Assembly: GCA_900539915.1 (NCBI GenBank)
Contig: UQDU01000002.1
Location: 52,293-116,292 of the forward strand
Length of the DNA: 64,000 bases
Direction: 5' to 3'
Origin: an uncultured Bacteroidales bacterium
GTDB lineage: Bacteria; Bacteroidota; Bacteroidia; Bacteroidales; Muribaculaceae
The translations under genes and the position numbers were made by a program. Positions 52,321-60,852 of the stretch are shown piece after piece. Below the pieces are notes generated by a model that was given only the letters and a program-made list of their open reading frames with translations, did not search any database and had not been told where the DNA came from. Position 1 is the first letter of the stretch. The number at the start of each line of letters is the position of its first letter.

Positions 52321-52559
52321 GCAGAGTTAATTTATTTACATTTGTAGCAGGATGACATCGTCCTGTCCAATCGCCTGTAGTGGCTCATCTACGGTTAGTG
52401 CAAACCCTGTTTTCCCAGTGCTTTCGGGGCGAATTTTTGCTTGATTTGACCATATATGTATCTATATTTTTATAAATGATGATAATGATTATTTTGCTAT
52501 TAATCAGATTAATACAAAAATATCTCAGGTTATATAATCTATATTTTGTTTGTATTTTG

Positions 52560-52590
52560 TTGTGGAGGGTGTGGACTCGTCGTAATTTTG
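52560..52590 (+). promoter_or_regulatory. Promoter of an orphan short transcript
   Basis: TTG at 52560-52562, 20-nt spacer, TAATTTTG at 52583-52590: an ideal Bacteroidota promoter with predicted start near 52597, not followed by any recognised gene before the hairpin at 52714. Confidence 0.65.
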
Positions 52591-52596
52591 CAGTGT

Positions 52597-52750
52597 CAGT
52601 CAATGACACACATGTTTAGATTGACTTTCATTTTTCAGACTGATATTTTTAGGTTAATGCAAGAAATAATAGAATTGGTAAGAAAGATGTGTTTTTAGAT
52701 TAAAGCATACATGACAGCGGCGACATTGTGAAATGTCGCCGCTGTTCCAT
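52597..52750 (+). ncRNA. Candidate small RNA (about 150 nt) or tiny-ORF transcript
   Basis: Bounded by the promoter at 52560-52590 and the terminator-like hairpin at 52714-52745. The body is AT-rich. It contains a 28-codon reading frame, ATG 52612 to TAG 52698, encoding MFRLTFIFQTDIF then a helical tail; without a good ribosome site it may be chance. Either an sRNA or a leader/small-protein gene. No known RNA family is recognised. Confidence 0.45.
52714..52745 (+). terminator. 14-bp perfect hairpin with GTGA tetraloop
   Basis: ACAGCGGCGACATT (52714-52727) pairs exactly with 52732-52745 around GTGA. It is GC-rich in an AT-rich setting, followed by a weak pyrimidine tract. It ends the orphan transcript and insulates the zapA operon. 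Confidence 0.7.
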
Positions 52751-52819
52751 TTATCCAATTTAACATGTCTGGGAGTGAGATTTATTGCATCAAAGATGGC
52801 TTTCTAACGGAAAATTCGC

Positions 52820-52827
52820 TATATTTG
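52820..52827 (+). promoter_or_regulatory. -7 box of the zapB-like/zapA operon
   Basis: TATATTTG, perfect TAnnTTTG, start near 52834, 11 nt before ATG 52845. This rules out the further-upstream in-frame start at 52785. Confidence 0.55.
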
Positions 52828-52844
52828 CAGAAATTCTGAAAGGA

Positions 52845-53138
52845 ATGTCCCAATCGCTTAGGCAATGCACTGAAAGCATCCGCGCAAAATGTCTGATATT
52901 GACAGAGCGCTATGAGAAGCTCCTCGCTTACAAGCGCGAAGCCGATGCCATGATGAGAAGCCAGCAGTCGGAGATAGAGCGGCAGAAGGCTGAGATAGCG
53001 CGTCTTGACGGCGAACTCAGAGCCTTGAAACTGGCCGATGCGATAGCCCCGACTGAGCATGACCGCCAAAACGCACGGGAACTCTTGACAGGATTGGTGC
53101 GGGAAATCGACCAGTGCATCAATGATTTAACACACTGA
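52845..53138 (+). CDS. Small coiled-coil protein, ZapB-like position
   Basis: 97 residues from ATG 52845, just after a promoter. Residues 20-75 are a continuous heptad-rich helix (YEKLLAYKREADAMMRSQQ, then KAEIARLDGELRALK). It lies four bases before zapA. The pairing of a short coiled coil with ZapA suggests a role at the division ring, as for ZapB, but there is no sequence proof of homology. Confidence 0.7.
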   Translation: MSQSLRQCTESIRAKCLILTERYEKLLAYKREADAMMRSQQSEIERQKAEIARLDGELRALKLADAIAPTEHDRQNARELLTGLVREIDQCINDLTH

Positions 53139-53142
53139 TGCG

Positions 53143-53433
53143 ATGAAAGACGAACTGAACATAACACTACGTATAGCCGACCAAGGCCCTTTTCCGATGA
53201 CTGTGTCACCACAGGACGAGGAGAATATCAGGAAAGCGGAGTCGCATGTCAACCAGTTATGGGACATTATGAGGCAACGCTACCCCGACAGGCCGTCGGC
53301 AGAACTGCTCGCCCTCGTGGCGTGGCAGTTTGCACGGCTCAACATAACACAGGAAGCCGATGTCAAGGCTGCAGAGGCAGCCGCCGAATCGACAGATGCC
53401 GCTCTGACAAAGCTCCTTGACATGCAGCCTTGA
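53143..53433 (+). CDS. zapA: Cell division protein ZapA
   Basis: 96 residues of ZapA/DUF710 type: an N-terminal beta part (ELNITLRIADQGPFPMTV), then RKAESHVNQLWDIMRQRYP and the helix ELLALVAWQFARLNI. ZapA binds and bundles FtsZ. Its stop is overlapped by a small hairpin (AACCCT/AGGGTT, 53433-53449), and a structured RNA candidate follows. Confidence 0.88.
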   Translation: MKDELNITLRIADQGPFPMTVSPQDEENIRKAESHVNQLWDIMRQRYPDRPSAELLALVAWQFARLNITQEADVKAAEAAAESTDAALTKLLDMQP

Positions 53434-53489
53434 ACCCTGCCAGAGGGTTATGCTCGTCATCACATTCATGCGATAAACCTTAAAATCAC

Positions 53490-53645
53490 ACTACTGTTAC
53501 CCCTGCACCTACATCTGCAGTCATCTGCGTAAACGTCCTTTCGTCTTAATACGCAGGTCATCATGACTATCCCGCGCCCATGATGCCTGATGAAATCCGA
53601 CGAGACGCAGATGTGCCGCCAGCGTAGAGTGCTTTTTGTTTTTTT
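53490..53645 (+). ncRNA. ssrS: Candidate 6S-like RNA between zapA and rny
   Basis: A rod-like fold can be drawn: GCACCTAC (53505-53512) with GTAG-A-GTGC (53624-53632); CATCTGCGT (53522-53530) with ACGCAGATG (53605-53613); CGTC (53534-53537) with GACG (53599-53602); then an asymmetric open region and a top stem CAGG-T-CATCATG with CATGATG-CCTG (about 53554-53590). A T-rich tract (53633-53650) ends it. A closing stem, central bulge and terminal stem next to zapA recall 6S RNA, which lies beside zapA in E. coli. Ends are approximate and identity is inferred. Confidence 0.5.
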
Positions 53646-53668
53646 TTACACATATATCCAACACGAAT

Positions 53669-55210
53669 ATGGACGTATTCATTCCCATTCTCGTAGGCCT
53701 GGTAGCCATAGCCATCGGAGCCGGAGTTACAATCATCTTGCAGCGCAGGTTGGCTAAGACCCGCGCCAAGTCTATCATCGAAGAGGCTCATCTCGAAGCC
53801 AATGTCATAAAGCAGAACAAACTCCTCGAGGCGCGAGAAGAGGAGCTTAAGATAAAAGGCGATGCCGAGCGTCAGGCTAACCAGCGCATGCAGAAGCTCC
53901 AGAACATGGAGAGCAAGATGAAGCAGCGCGAGATGCAGCTCAACCAGCAGCAGAGCGAAAACCAGCGTGCGCGCAACGACATAGAGAACACCCGCGCCAA
54001 CCTCGAAGCCCAGCAGGCCCAGCTTGACCTGCGCAAGGGCGAAGTGGAGAAGATGCGCCTCAAGGCCCAGGAGGAACTGGAGCACATATCCGGCCTCTCA
54101 AGCGAGGAGGCCAAGGAGCGTCTGGTGGAGTCGCTAAAGGACGAGGCCAAGACCGCGGCAGCAAGCTATATCAATGACATCATGGACGAAGCCAAGCTGA
54201 CAGCCAACAAGGAGGCAAAGCGCATCGTCGTGCAGACCATACAGCGTGTGGCCACAGAGACAGCTATCGAAAATTCGGTGACCGTGTTCCATATCGACAG
54301 CGATGAAATCAAAGGCCGCATCATCGGTCGTGAAGGCCGCAACATACGCGCTCTGGAAGCTGCCACGGGCATTGAAATCATAGTGGACGACACCCCCGAG
54401 GCCATCGTGCTTTCAGGATTTGACCCTGTGCGTCGCGAGATAGCCCGTCTGGCTCTGCATCAGCTCGTGGCCGACGGCCGCATACACCCGGCCCGCATCG
54501 AGGAGGTGGTCAGCAAGGTGCGCAAGCAGATTGAGGAGGAAATCATCGAGACCGGCAAGCGCACAGCCATAGACCTCGGTATCCACGGTCTCCATCCCGA
54601 CCTCATACGCATGGTGGGCAAGATGAAATACCGCTCAAGCTACGGCCAGAACCTGCTCCAGCATGCACGTGAAACAGCCAATCTCTGTGCCATCATGGCT
54701 ACCGAACTCGGTCTCAATGCCAAGAAGGCGCGTCGTGCCGGTCTGCTGCATGACATAGGCAAGGTGCCCGATGAGGAACCCGAACTGCCGCATGCACTGC
54801 TGGGCATGAAGCTTGCCGAGAAATACAAGGAGAAACCTGAGATATGCAACGCTATAGGCGCCCACCACGATGAAATAGAGCAGACATCGCTTCTCGCTCC
54901 CATCGTGCAGGTATGTGACGCCATCTCTGGCGCACGCCCCGGCGCACGCCGTGAAATTGTCGAGGCTTATATCAAGCGTCTTAACGACCTTGAGCAGCTC
55001 GCTCTCTCATATCCCGGGGTCGTTAAGACATATGCCATCCAGGCCGGCCGCGAGCTGCGCGTGATAGTCGGAGCCGACAAGATTGACGATGTGGAGACCG
55101 AAAAGCTCTCTGAGGAAATAGCCAAGCGCATCCAGGATGAGATGACATATCCCGGACAGGTCAAAATCACGGTGATACGTGAGACCCGTTCGGTAAGTTT
55201 CGCCAAGTAA
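53669..55210 (+). CDS. rny: Ribonuclease Y
   Basis: 513 residues from ATG 53669 (the upstream ATG 53636 lies in the T-rich tract of the RNA candidate). N-terminal membrane anchor (VFIPILVGLVAIAIGAGVTI), a long coiled coil (about 25-190), KH domain (IKGRIIGREGRNIRALEAAT), and an HD domain with LLHDIGKVPDEE and GAHHDE. It is a membrane-bound endoribonuclease that starts mRNA decay. Length and order are standard. Confidence 0.96.
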   Translation: MDVFIPILVGLVAIAIGAGVTIILQRRLAKTRAKSIIEEAHLEANVIKQNKLLEAREEELKIKGDAERQANQRMQKLQNMESKMKQREMQLNQQQSENQRARNDIENTRANLEAQQAQLDLRKGEVEKMRLKAQEELEHISGLSSEEAKERLVESLKDEAKTAAASYINDIMDEAKLTANKEAKRIVVQTIQRVATETAIENSVTVFHIDSDEIKGRIIGREGRNIRALEAATGIEIIVDDTPEAIVLSGFDPVRREIARLALHQLVADGRIHPARIEEVVSKVRKQIEEEIIETGKRTAIDLGIHGLHPDLIRMVGKMKYRSSYGQNLLQHARETANLCAIMATELGLNAKKARRAGLLHDIGKVPDEEPELPHALLGMKLAEKYKEKPEICNAIGAHHDEIEQTSLLAPIVQVCDAISGARPGARREIVEAYIKRLNDLEQLALSYPGVVKTYAIQAGRELRVIVGADKIDDVETEKLSEEIAKRIQDEMTYPGQVKITVIRETRSVSFAK

Positions 55211-55228
55211 AAAATACGTCTGCTCCCA

Positions 55229-56623
55229 ATGGACAAATCAAAGAATCGCAATGCCTCAGCCACACCATCAAAGGCGGCGGCTCCAGGGTCTGCGGAGGGT
55301 GATAACACTCTGGCTGACAGGGAGACGGCTGACGGCGGCCAGGCATGTCAGGCTTCTTGTGGCGGCGGTTGCTGCCGTCGCAGGGGGGAGCCGCGTGGCA
55401 AGCTTTACTGCTATGACTGGCTTGACGACATTCCCGGTAGCTTCACGACCTCGGATGTCGTGGAGGTGCAGTTTAAGAATACCCGAAAGGGTTTCTACCG
55501 CAATACGTCAAACCTCCAACTCAATATCGGTGACATCGTGGCCGTGGAAGCCAATCCGGGCCATGACATCGGGGAGGTGACCCTGACCGGTCTGCTTGTC
55601 GAAAAGCAGATGCGCAAAGCCAATGTGAAACCCGACTCCGAGCTGAAACGCATATTCCGCCATGCCCGTCCGGCCGATATAGACAAGTGGGAGGAGGCAA
55701 AGGCCAAGGAAAACGACACGATGATACGCGCACGCAAGATAGCCGAAGACCTGCATCTCAACATGAAAATCGGTGATGTGGAGTATCAGGGCGACGGCAA
55801 CAAGGCCATATTCTACTATATAGCCGACGAGCGCGTGGACTTCCGCCAGCTTATCAAGGTGCTTGCCGACGCATTCAAGGTGCGCATCGAGATGAAGCAG
55901 ATAGGTGCGCGTCAGGAGGCCGGGCGCATCGGGGGCATCGGTCCCTGTGGCCGTCCGCTGTGCTGCTCCACATGGATGACGTCGTTCGTGTCGGTGGGCA
56001 CTGCCGCAGCCCGTTTTCAGGACCTCTCGCTCAACCCCCAGAAGCTGGCCGGACAGTGTGCCAAACTCAAGTGCTGCCTTAACTTTGAGGTGGATGCCTA
56101 TGTAGAGAGTGTCAAGAAACTTCCGCGCAAGGATGTCACCCTTGAGACAGCAGACGGCACCTACTACCACTTCAAGACCGACATATTCAAGAAGGAAATC
56201 ACCTATTCGACCGACAAGAATGTCCCGGCCAATCTCGTGACTATCAGTGCCAAAAGGGCGTTTGAGGTCATGGCTCTCAACAAGAAAGGGGAGAAGCCGG
56301 TGACTCTGCTGCCCGACGGCGCCAAGAAGCCCGACGAGAAGAGGGTGGTGGACCTCGTGGAACAGGAAAGCCTGACCCGCTTCGACAAGGCAAAGAAGAA
56401 AAACAAGAAACGGAAATCGGCAGCTGACAAAGCGCGTAAGGCGGCCGAGGGCTCCCAGCCTGACAAGCCGCAGACTCCCGACAACGGTGGCGGCAGCAAG
56501 CCGAATGACGTGAAGCCTGCAAAACCAGGCGAACCGTCGCCGCGCCGTAACCGCAACCGTAACCGCAATAAGAACCAAGGCAACGGCTCCCAGCCGCAGC
56601 CACAGGATAATAATACGGACTGA
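55229..56623 (+). CDS. ricT: PSP1-domain protein RicT-like (YaaT)
   Basis: 464 residues. A Cys-rich N-terminus (CQASCGGGCCRR, about 43-54), the PSP1 C-terminal domain core at about 70-300, including GRIGGIGPCGRPLCCSTW and KLAGQCAKLKCCLNFE with the conserved cysteines of the RicT/YaaT family (Fe-S binding in B. subtilis), and a basic low-complexity tail of about 90 residues (KKKNKKRKSAADKARK and a Pro/Asn-rich end). In B. subtilis RicT works with RicA/RicF and RNase Y in mRNA maturation; its place directly after rny is consistent. gldH follows after two bases. Confidence 0.9.
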   Translation: MDKSKNRNASATPSKAAAPGSAEGDNTLADRETADGGQACQASCGGGCCRRRGEPRGKLYCYDWLDDIPGSFTTSDVVEVQFKNTRKGFYRNTSNLQLNIGDIVAVEANPGHDIGEVTLTGLLVEKQMRKANVKPDSELKRIFRHARPADIDKWEEAKAKENDTMIRARKIAEDLHLNMKIGDVEYQGDGNKAIFYYIADERVDFRQLIKVLADAFKVRIEMKQIGARQEAGRIGGIGPCGRPLCCSTWMTSFVSVGTAAARFQDLSLNPQKLAGQCAKLKCCLNFEVDAYVESVKKLPRKDVTLETADGTYYHFKTDIFKKEITYSTDKNVPANLVTISAKRAFEVMALNKKGEKPVTLLPDGAKKPDEKRVVDLVEQESLTRFDKAKKKNKKRKSAADKARKAAEGSQPDKPQTPDNGGGSKPNDVKPAKPGEPSPRRNRNRNRNKNQGNGSQPQPQDNNTD

Positions 56624-56625
56624 CA

Positions 56626-57135
56626 GTGGCACCCTCGTTGACTATAAAATCAGGCATTGCAGCCGTGCTGTCGGCTGTGGCAGTCATGCTTTTGACGGCC
56701 TGTGCTCCCAACCCCGATGATGCCAGCGAGTATGAGACCCTGACGAAATCGCGCTGGTGCTATGGCGACACGCTCAAGTTCCGGCCACGCATGGATGACT
56801 CCATCGCCACCGGCCGGCTTATGGTAGCTGTCAGACATGACGGCAGCTACCCATATTCCGACCTGTATCTCGAGGTGTCATATCCTCTGAATCCTACTGA
56901 TTCCGCTGATCGCCGCGTACGCCGCGATACCGTCAGGATGGCTGTAGCCGACCCTTATGGCCGGTGGACAGGGCAGGGATTCGGCTCGTCATATCAAAAT
57001 TCAGCCACCCTCGGCCATCGGGTCACGCTGCGTGACAGCTGCGAGGTGTATCTGCGTCAGATAATGCGCACTGACACTCTGCGCGGCATAGTCCAGGCCG
57101 GAATCATATTTACCGCGGATGCGCTGCCTGACTGA
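56626..57135 (+). CDS. gldH: Gliding motility lipoprotein GldH
   Basis: 169 residues from GTG 56626. Lipoprotein signal AVLSAVAVMLLTAC, then APNPDD, followed by a beta-rich body typical of GldH (LMVAVRHDGSYPYSDLYLEV, DPYGRWTGQGFGSSYQ, LRGIVQAGIIF). Known from Flavobacterium gliding, but Bacteroidales homologues occur in non-motile species, usually after ricT as here, so the role is probably in envelope or secretion. It ends in a short run of TGAC repeats (about 57129-57144). Confidence 0.82.
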   Translation: MAPSLTIKSGIAAVLSAVAVMLLTACAPNPDDASEYETLTKSRWCYGDTLKFRPRMDDSIATGRLMVAVRHDGSYPYSDLYLEVSYPLNPTDSADRRVRRDTVRMAVADPYGRWTGQGFGSSYQNSATLGHRVTLRDSCEVYLRQIMRTDTLRGIVQAGIIFTADALPD

Positions 57136-57204
57136 CTGACTGACGTGATGTCCTTACCCACGGATGTTGAACGATAGACTGACGCCAAACGTTGATATAT
57201 CACT

Positions 57205-58383
57205 ATGACTGATAATATTATACTACTTAGCCATGACGAGCAGCAGCTGCGTCTGGGGCGTGTGCGCGAACTGATGAGGCAAGCCGGGCTTGATGCCATG
57301 CTGATAGCCGATTTCGCCAACCTGTATTATCTGACCGGACGTGTGTATTCGGGCTATGCGTATATCGGAAACCGCGACGGTGACCAGATGTATTTTGTCA
57401 AGCGCATGGAGAATCTGCGCGGTGACGGAGTGGTCAATATCCGCAAGCCTGAGCAGATGGCTGAAAGCATATTGCTTGACACTCCGGCTGTGCTCGGTCT
57501 GGAGCTTGACCTGATGAGCTATAATATGGCCGGGCGCCTCGGCAAGATATTCCCGGGTGCGCAGATTGCTGACTGCACCGGGGTGATGCGGACGGCCCGT
57601 GCTGTCAAGACCGAGGCAGAGCTTCATCTGCTGCGCCGAAGCGGCATCCTGCACGAAGGGGTCTACCGCCGTATCCCCCGCCTTTATCGCGAGGGGATGA
57701 CCGACATCGAGTTTGAGATAGAGATAGAAAAGGCATTGCGTCTTGACGGCAATCTCGGACAGTTCCGTATCAGCGGCGACACGATGGAGACCCACATGGG
57801 CAGCCTGATTACAGGCGATAATGCCGACGAGCCCTCGCCCTATGACTTCGCTATGGGCGGTGCAGGTCTTGACCCATCGATTCCTACCGGCGCGTGTGGC
57901 GAACTCATCAAGCCGCATTGCTCTGTCATGGTGGACCTGTGTGGCAATTTCACGGGATATATGACCGACATGAGCCGCACATTCGCTCTCGAGTCGCTTG
58001 AGAAGCTCGCTATGGATGCCCATCAGTGTTCTATCGACATCATAGACCGTCTCGTCACTCTCGGCAAACCGGGAGTCGCGGCTGCTGAACTCTACAATGT
58101 GGCCATGGAGATGGCTACAGAGCGTCAGCTCCATACATATTTTATGGGACACCGCCAGCATGCCGGCTTCATAGGCCATGGTGTGGGCATAGAAGTCAAT
58201 GAGTTGCCGGTCATAGCTCCTCGCAGCCGTGACATATTGCAGCGTCACAATGTAATAGCGCTTGAGCCGAAGTTCGTCATACCGCATGTGGGTGCCGTGG
58301 GCATAGAGAGCACATTTATCGTGCAGGACGATGGCCTGGAGTGCATCACTAATGCACCTGTAGAGATTCTCTCCCTTACCTGA
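57205..58383 (+). CDS. M24 family Xaa-Pro aminopeptidase-like protein
   Basis: 392 residues: creatinase-like N-terminal domain (1-150, with LIADFANLYYLTGR) and pita-bread C-terminal domain. Metal ligands can be read: VMVDLCGNFTGYMTDMSRTF (two Asp), FIGHGVGIEVNE (His), ALEPKF (Glu) and GIESTFIV (Glu). It likely cleaves X-Pro bonds in the cytoplasm. A stand-alone gene between gldH and cca. Confidence 0.88.
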   Translation: MTDNIILLSHDEQQLRLGRVRELMRQAGLDAMLIADFANLYYLTGRVYSGYAYIGNRDGDQMYFVKRMENLRGDGVVNIRKPEQMAESILLDTPAVLGLELDLMSYNMAGRLGKIFPGAQIADCTGVMRTARAVKTEAELHLLRRSGILHEGVYRRIPRLYREGMTDIEFEIEIEKALRLDGNLGQFRISGDTMETHMGSLITGDNADEPSPYDFAMGGAGLDPSIPTGACGELIKPHCSVMVDLCGNFTGYMTDMSRTFALESLEKLAMDAHQCSIDIIDRLVTLGKPGVAAAELYNVAMEMATERQLHTYFMGHRQHAGFIGHGVGIEVNELPVIAPRSRDILQRHNVIALEPKFVIPHVGAVGIESTFIVQDDGLECITNAPVEILSLT

Positions 58384-58465
58384 CCTGCTTCCCCCCACAT
58401 ACACATTCTAATTAGATTTTTGATACAACCCCTCATTCACATTTCCATCTATAGAGATTCTGTCA

Positions 58466-59911
58466 ATGGTATTACCTGATAATGATACGCTGAGGCGCAA
58501 GATTGACCGTCCGGTGATACATACCGTGGGCGACACGGCTGCGCGATTAGGCATGGAGTGCTATGTGGTGGGCGGATACGTGCGTGATCTGTTTCTGGGA
58601 CGCCACAGCAAGGACATTGATTTTGTGACGGTCGGCTCAGGAGTGGAGTTGGCAGAGGCCGTGGCGGCAAGCCTCGGCAAGGGTACCCACGTCAGCATCT
58701 TTCGCACCTACGGCACGGCCCAGATCAAGCACCGTGGCGTGGAGCTGGAGTTTGTCGGTGCGCGTAAGGAGTCGTACCGTCGTGATTCGCGCAATCCGCA
58801 GGTGAGTGCCGGAACTCTTGACGATGATATATCGCGACGTGACTTCACCATCAATGCGATGGCTCTCAGTGTCACTCCCGATGACTTTGGCCGTCTGGTC
58901 GACAATTTTGACGGTGTCGGTGACCTCGAACGACGCATTATACGCACTCCTCTTGACCCTGACATCACTTTCAGCGACGATCCGCTGCGGATGATGCGCG
59001 CAGTCAGATTTGCCACTCAGCTCCAGTTTGACATCGCCCCTGAGACTTTTGAGGCCATAAAGCGTAATGCTGAGCGTATCAAAATCATTACTCGCGAGCG
59101 CATAGCTGACGAGTTGCAGAAAATCATGCTGTCACCGCGTCCGTCCATAGGGTGGGTGCTGCTGCTTGAGACGGGGCTTCTGAAATTGATATTCCCCGAA
59201 GTCGCCGCTCTCCGTGGAGTGGAGACGGTGCGTGGCCGTGGCCATAAGGACAATTTCTATCATACGCTTGAGGTGCTTGACAATGTGGCCCGTAACTCTG
59301 ACAATCTGTGGCTCAGATGGGCGGCACTCCTGCATGATATAGCTAAGCCGGTGACCAAGCGGTGGGACGACAGCCTCGGCTGGACATTCCACAACCATAA
59401 TTTTCTCGGAGCCAAGATGCTCCCCAAACTTTTCCGCCGGCTCAAGCTTCCACAGGACGACAAACTGAAATACGTCAGCAAACTTGTCGAGCTCCATATG
59501 CGTCCGATAGCTCTGGTGGAGGATACGGTTACAGACTCGGCTGTGCGCCGCCTGCTTGTAGAAGCAGGTGACGACATAGACGACCTGATGACTCTGTGCA
59601 GGGCCGACATCACGTCAAAGAATCCTGAAAAAGTGCGCCGGAATCTTGAAAATTTCGATCATGTGGTCGCAAAAATGCAGGAGATTGAGGCCAAGGACCG
59701 TCTGCGCGCCTGGCGGCCGCCGATCGATGGTTGTATGATTATGGAGATGTTCGGGTTGCCGCAGAGCCGCGAGGTGGGCATGATCAAAAGCTATATGGAG
59801 GAGCATCTGCTTGACAGCGATAACCCTAATGACCCTGAGGAGGCCCGAAGGCTGGTCATAGAGAAAGCGGCCGAGATGGGGCTGCCTCTTTTGGATAACC
59901 ACGATAACTAA
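58466..59911 (+). CDS. cca: CCA tRNA nucleotidyltransferase (HD-domain type)
   Basis: 481 residues, class II Pol-beta fold: YVVGGYVRDLFLGR and KDIDFVTVG (catalytic Asp pair) at about 32-60, RRDFTINAMAL, SDDPLRMMRAVRFATQL; an HD domain at about 260-360 (WAALLHDIAKP, HNHNFLGAKM). It adds or repairs the CCA end of tRNAs; the tRNA-Pro gene here lacks an encoded CCA, in accord. queD begins eight bases later. Confidence 0.9.
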   Translation: MVLPDNDTLRRKIDRPVIHTVGDTAARLGMECYVVGGYVRDLFLGRHSKDIDFVTVGSGVELAEAVAASLGKGTHVSIFRTYGTAQIKHRGVELEFVGARKESYRRDSRNPQVSAGTLDDDISRRDFTINAMALSVTPDDFGRLVDNFDGVGDLERRIIRTPLDPDITFSDDPLRMMRAVRFATQLQFDIAPETFEAIKRNAERIKIITRERIADELQKIMLSPRPSIGWVLLLETGLLKLIFPEVAALRGVETVRGRGHKDNFYHTLEVLDNVARNSDNLWLRWAALLHDIAKPVTKRWDDSLGWTFHNHNFLGAKMLPKLFRRLKLPQDDKLKYVSKLVELHMRPIALVEDTVTDSAVRRLLVEAGDDIDDLMTLCRADITSKNPEKVRRNLENFDHVVAKMQEIEAKDRLRAWRPPIDGCMIMEMFGLPQSREVGMIKSYMEEHLLDSDNPNDPEEARRLVIEKAAEMGLPLLDNHDN

Positions 59912-59919
59912 CCCACACG

Positions 59920-60270
59920 ATGTATTACGTCACCAAGCATATAGAAGTATCCGGCTCTCACAGCCTTACGCTGCCATATGAAAGCAAATGCAGCCGTCTG
60001 CACGGACATAACTGGATTATAACAATCCACTGCCGCGCTCGACGGCTCAATGCCGAGGGTATGGTGGTGGATTTCAGCAAAATCAAGCAGCGTATCCATG
60101 GCTATCTTGACCATGGCAATTTCAACGAGCTGCTTCCGTTTAACCCTACTGCCGAGAACATAGCCCGGTGGGTATGTGAGCAGGTGGAGCATTGCTGGAG
60201 GGTTGACGTTCAGGAAAGTGCACATAACACCGCTTCCTATGAACTTGATGACCCTGACAGTGTGGCCTGA
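59920..60270 (+). CDS. queD: 6-carboxytetrahydropterin synthase
   Basis: 116 residues, T-fold. Zinc histidines in SGSHSL and LHGHNWII, then VVDFSKIKQ and LDHGNFNEL (catalytic and substrate residues), PTAENIARWV, and the final SAHNTASYE. It turns dihydroneopterin triphosphate to 6-carboxy-tetrahydropterin in preQ0/queuosine synthesis. The Cys usually placed ahead of the second histidine appears as KCSRLHGH. queE follows. Confidence 0.92.
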   Translation: MYYVTKHIEVSGSHSLTLPYESKCSRLHGHNWIITIHCRARRLNAEGMVVDFSKIKQRIHGYLDHGNFNELLPFNPTAENIARWVCEQVEHCWRVDVQESAHNTASYELDDPDSVA

Positions 60271-60288
60271 TTTTATTATGATGTGGAT

Positions 60289-60840
60289 ATGAGATGCTAT
60301 CGTGTCAATGAGATATTCTATTCCCTTCAGGGGGAGGGGGTCCACACCGGTGCAGCTGTTGTGTTCGTGCGTTTCAGCGGATGCAATAAGAGATGCAGCT
60401 TCTGTGACACTGATTTTGCATCGTCCACGCCGATGTCTGCGGCTGACATCGTAGCTGCGGTAGAACGTTTCCCGTCAAGGATTGTCGTCCTGACTGGCGG
60501 AGAACCGGCTATGCAGGTTGACGATGAGCTGGTGGCGTCGCTTCACGATGCCGGATTCACCATACATATTGAGACTAACGGCTCGCTTCCCCTGCCCGAG
60601 GGCATCGACTGGGTGACCTGCTCCCCCAAGGACAGGGACATACGTGTGCAGCGGGCCGATGAGGTGAAACTGGTCTTTACAGGCGATGACCCGGAGTGGG
60701 CGGCCTCGCTGTTTGACGGTGCGAGGCTTTCGCTGCAGCCGGTGTCGTGCCTTAACACCGCCGCTGTCGTTGACTACATCAAGTCCCACCCGTGGTGGAG
60801 GCTGTCGCTTCAGACCCATAAACTGATTGATATACCCTGA
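60289..60840 (+). CDS. queE: 7-carboxy-7-deazaguanine synthase
   Basis: 183 residues from ATG 60289 (a GTG at 60283 is in frame). Short bacteroidal QueE: FYSLQGEGVHTGAAVVFVRF, radical-SAM cysteines in SGCNKRCSFCDTDF (C-x3-C-x2-C), LTGGEPAMQ, ETNGSLPLP and WVTCSPKD. It contracts carboxytetrahydropterin to CDG, the step after QueD. queC and queF are not in the window. Confidence 0.92.
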   Translation: MRCYRVNEIFYSLQGEGVHTGAAVVFVRFSGCNKRCSFCDTDFASSTPMSAADIVAAVERFPSRIVVLTGGEPAMQVDDELVASLHDAGFTIHIETNGSLPLPEGIDWVTCSPKDRDIRVQRADEVKLVFTGDDPEWAASLFDGARLSLQPVSCLNTAAVVDYIKSHPWWRLSLQTHKLIDIP

Positions 60841-60852
60841 CACACATATATT

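Noticed and set aside
52385..52609. Leftward 74-codon frame in the AT-rich gap
   Set aside because: Lys/Asn/Ile-rich translation of AT-rich DNA, no start context, and opposite to the orphan promoter.
55508..56632. Leftward frame (374 codons) opposite ricT
   Set aside because: Shadow of ricT; no recognisable domain.
57129..57144. TGAC tetranucleotide run at the end of gldH
   Set aside because: Only about four units and partly within the stop region; too short to call a functional repeat.
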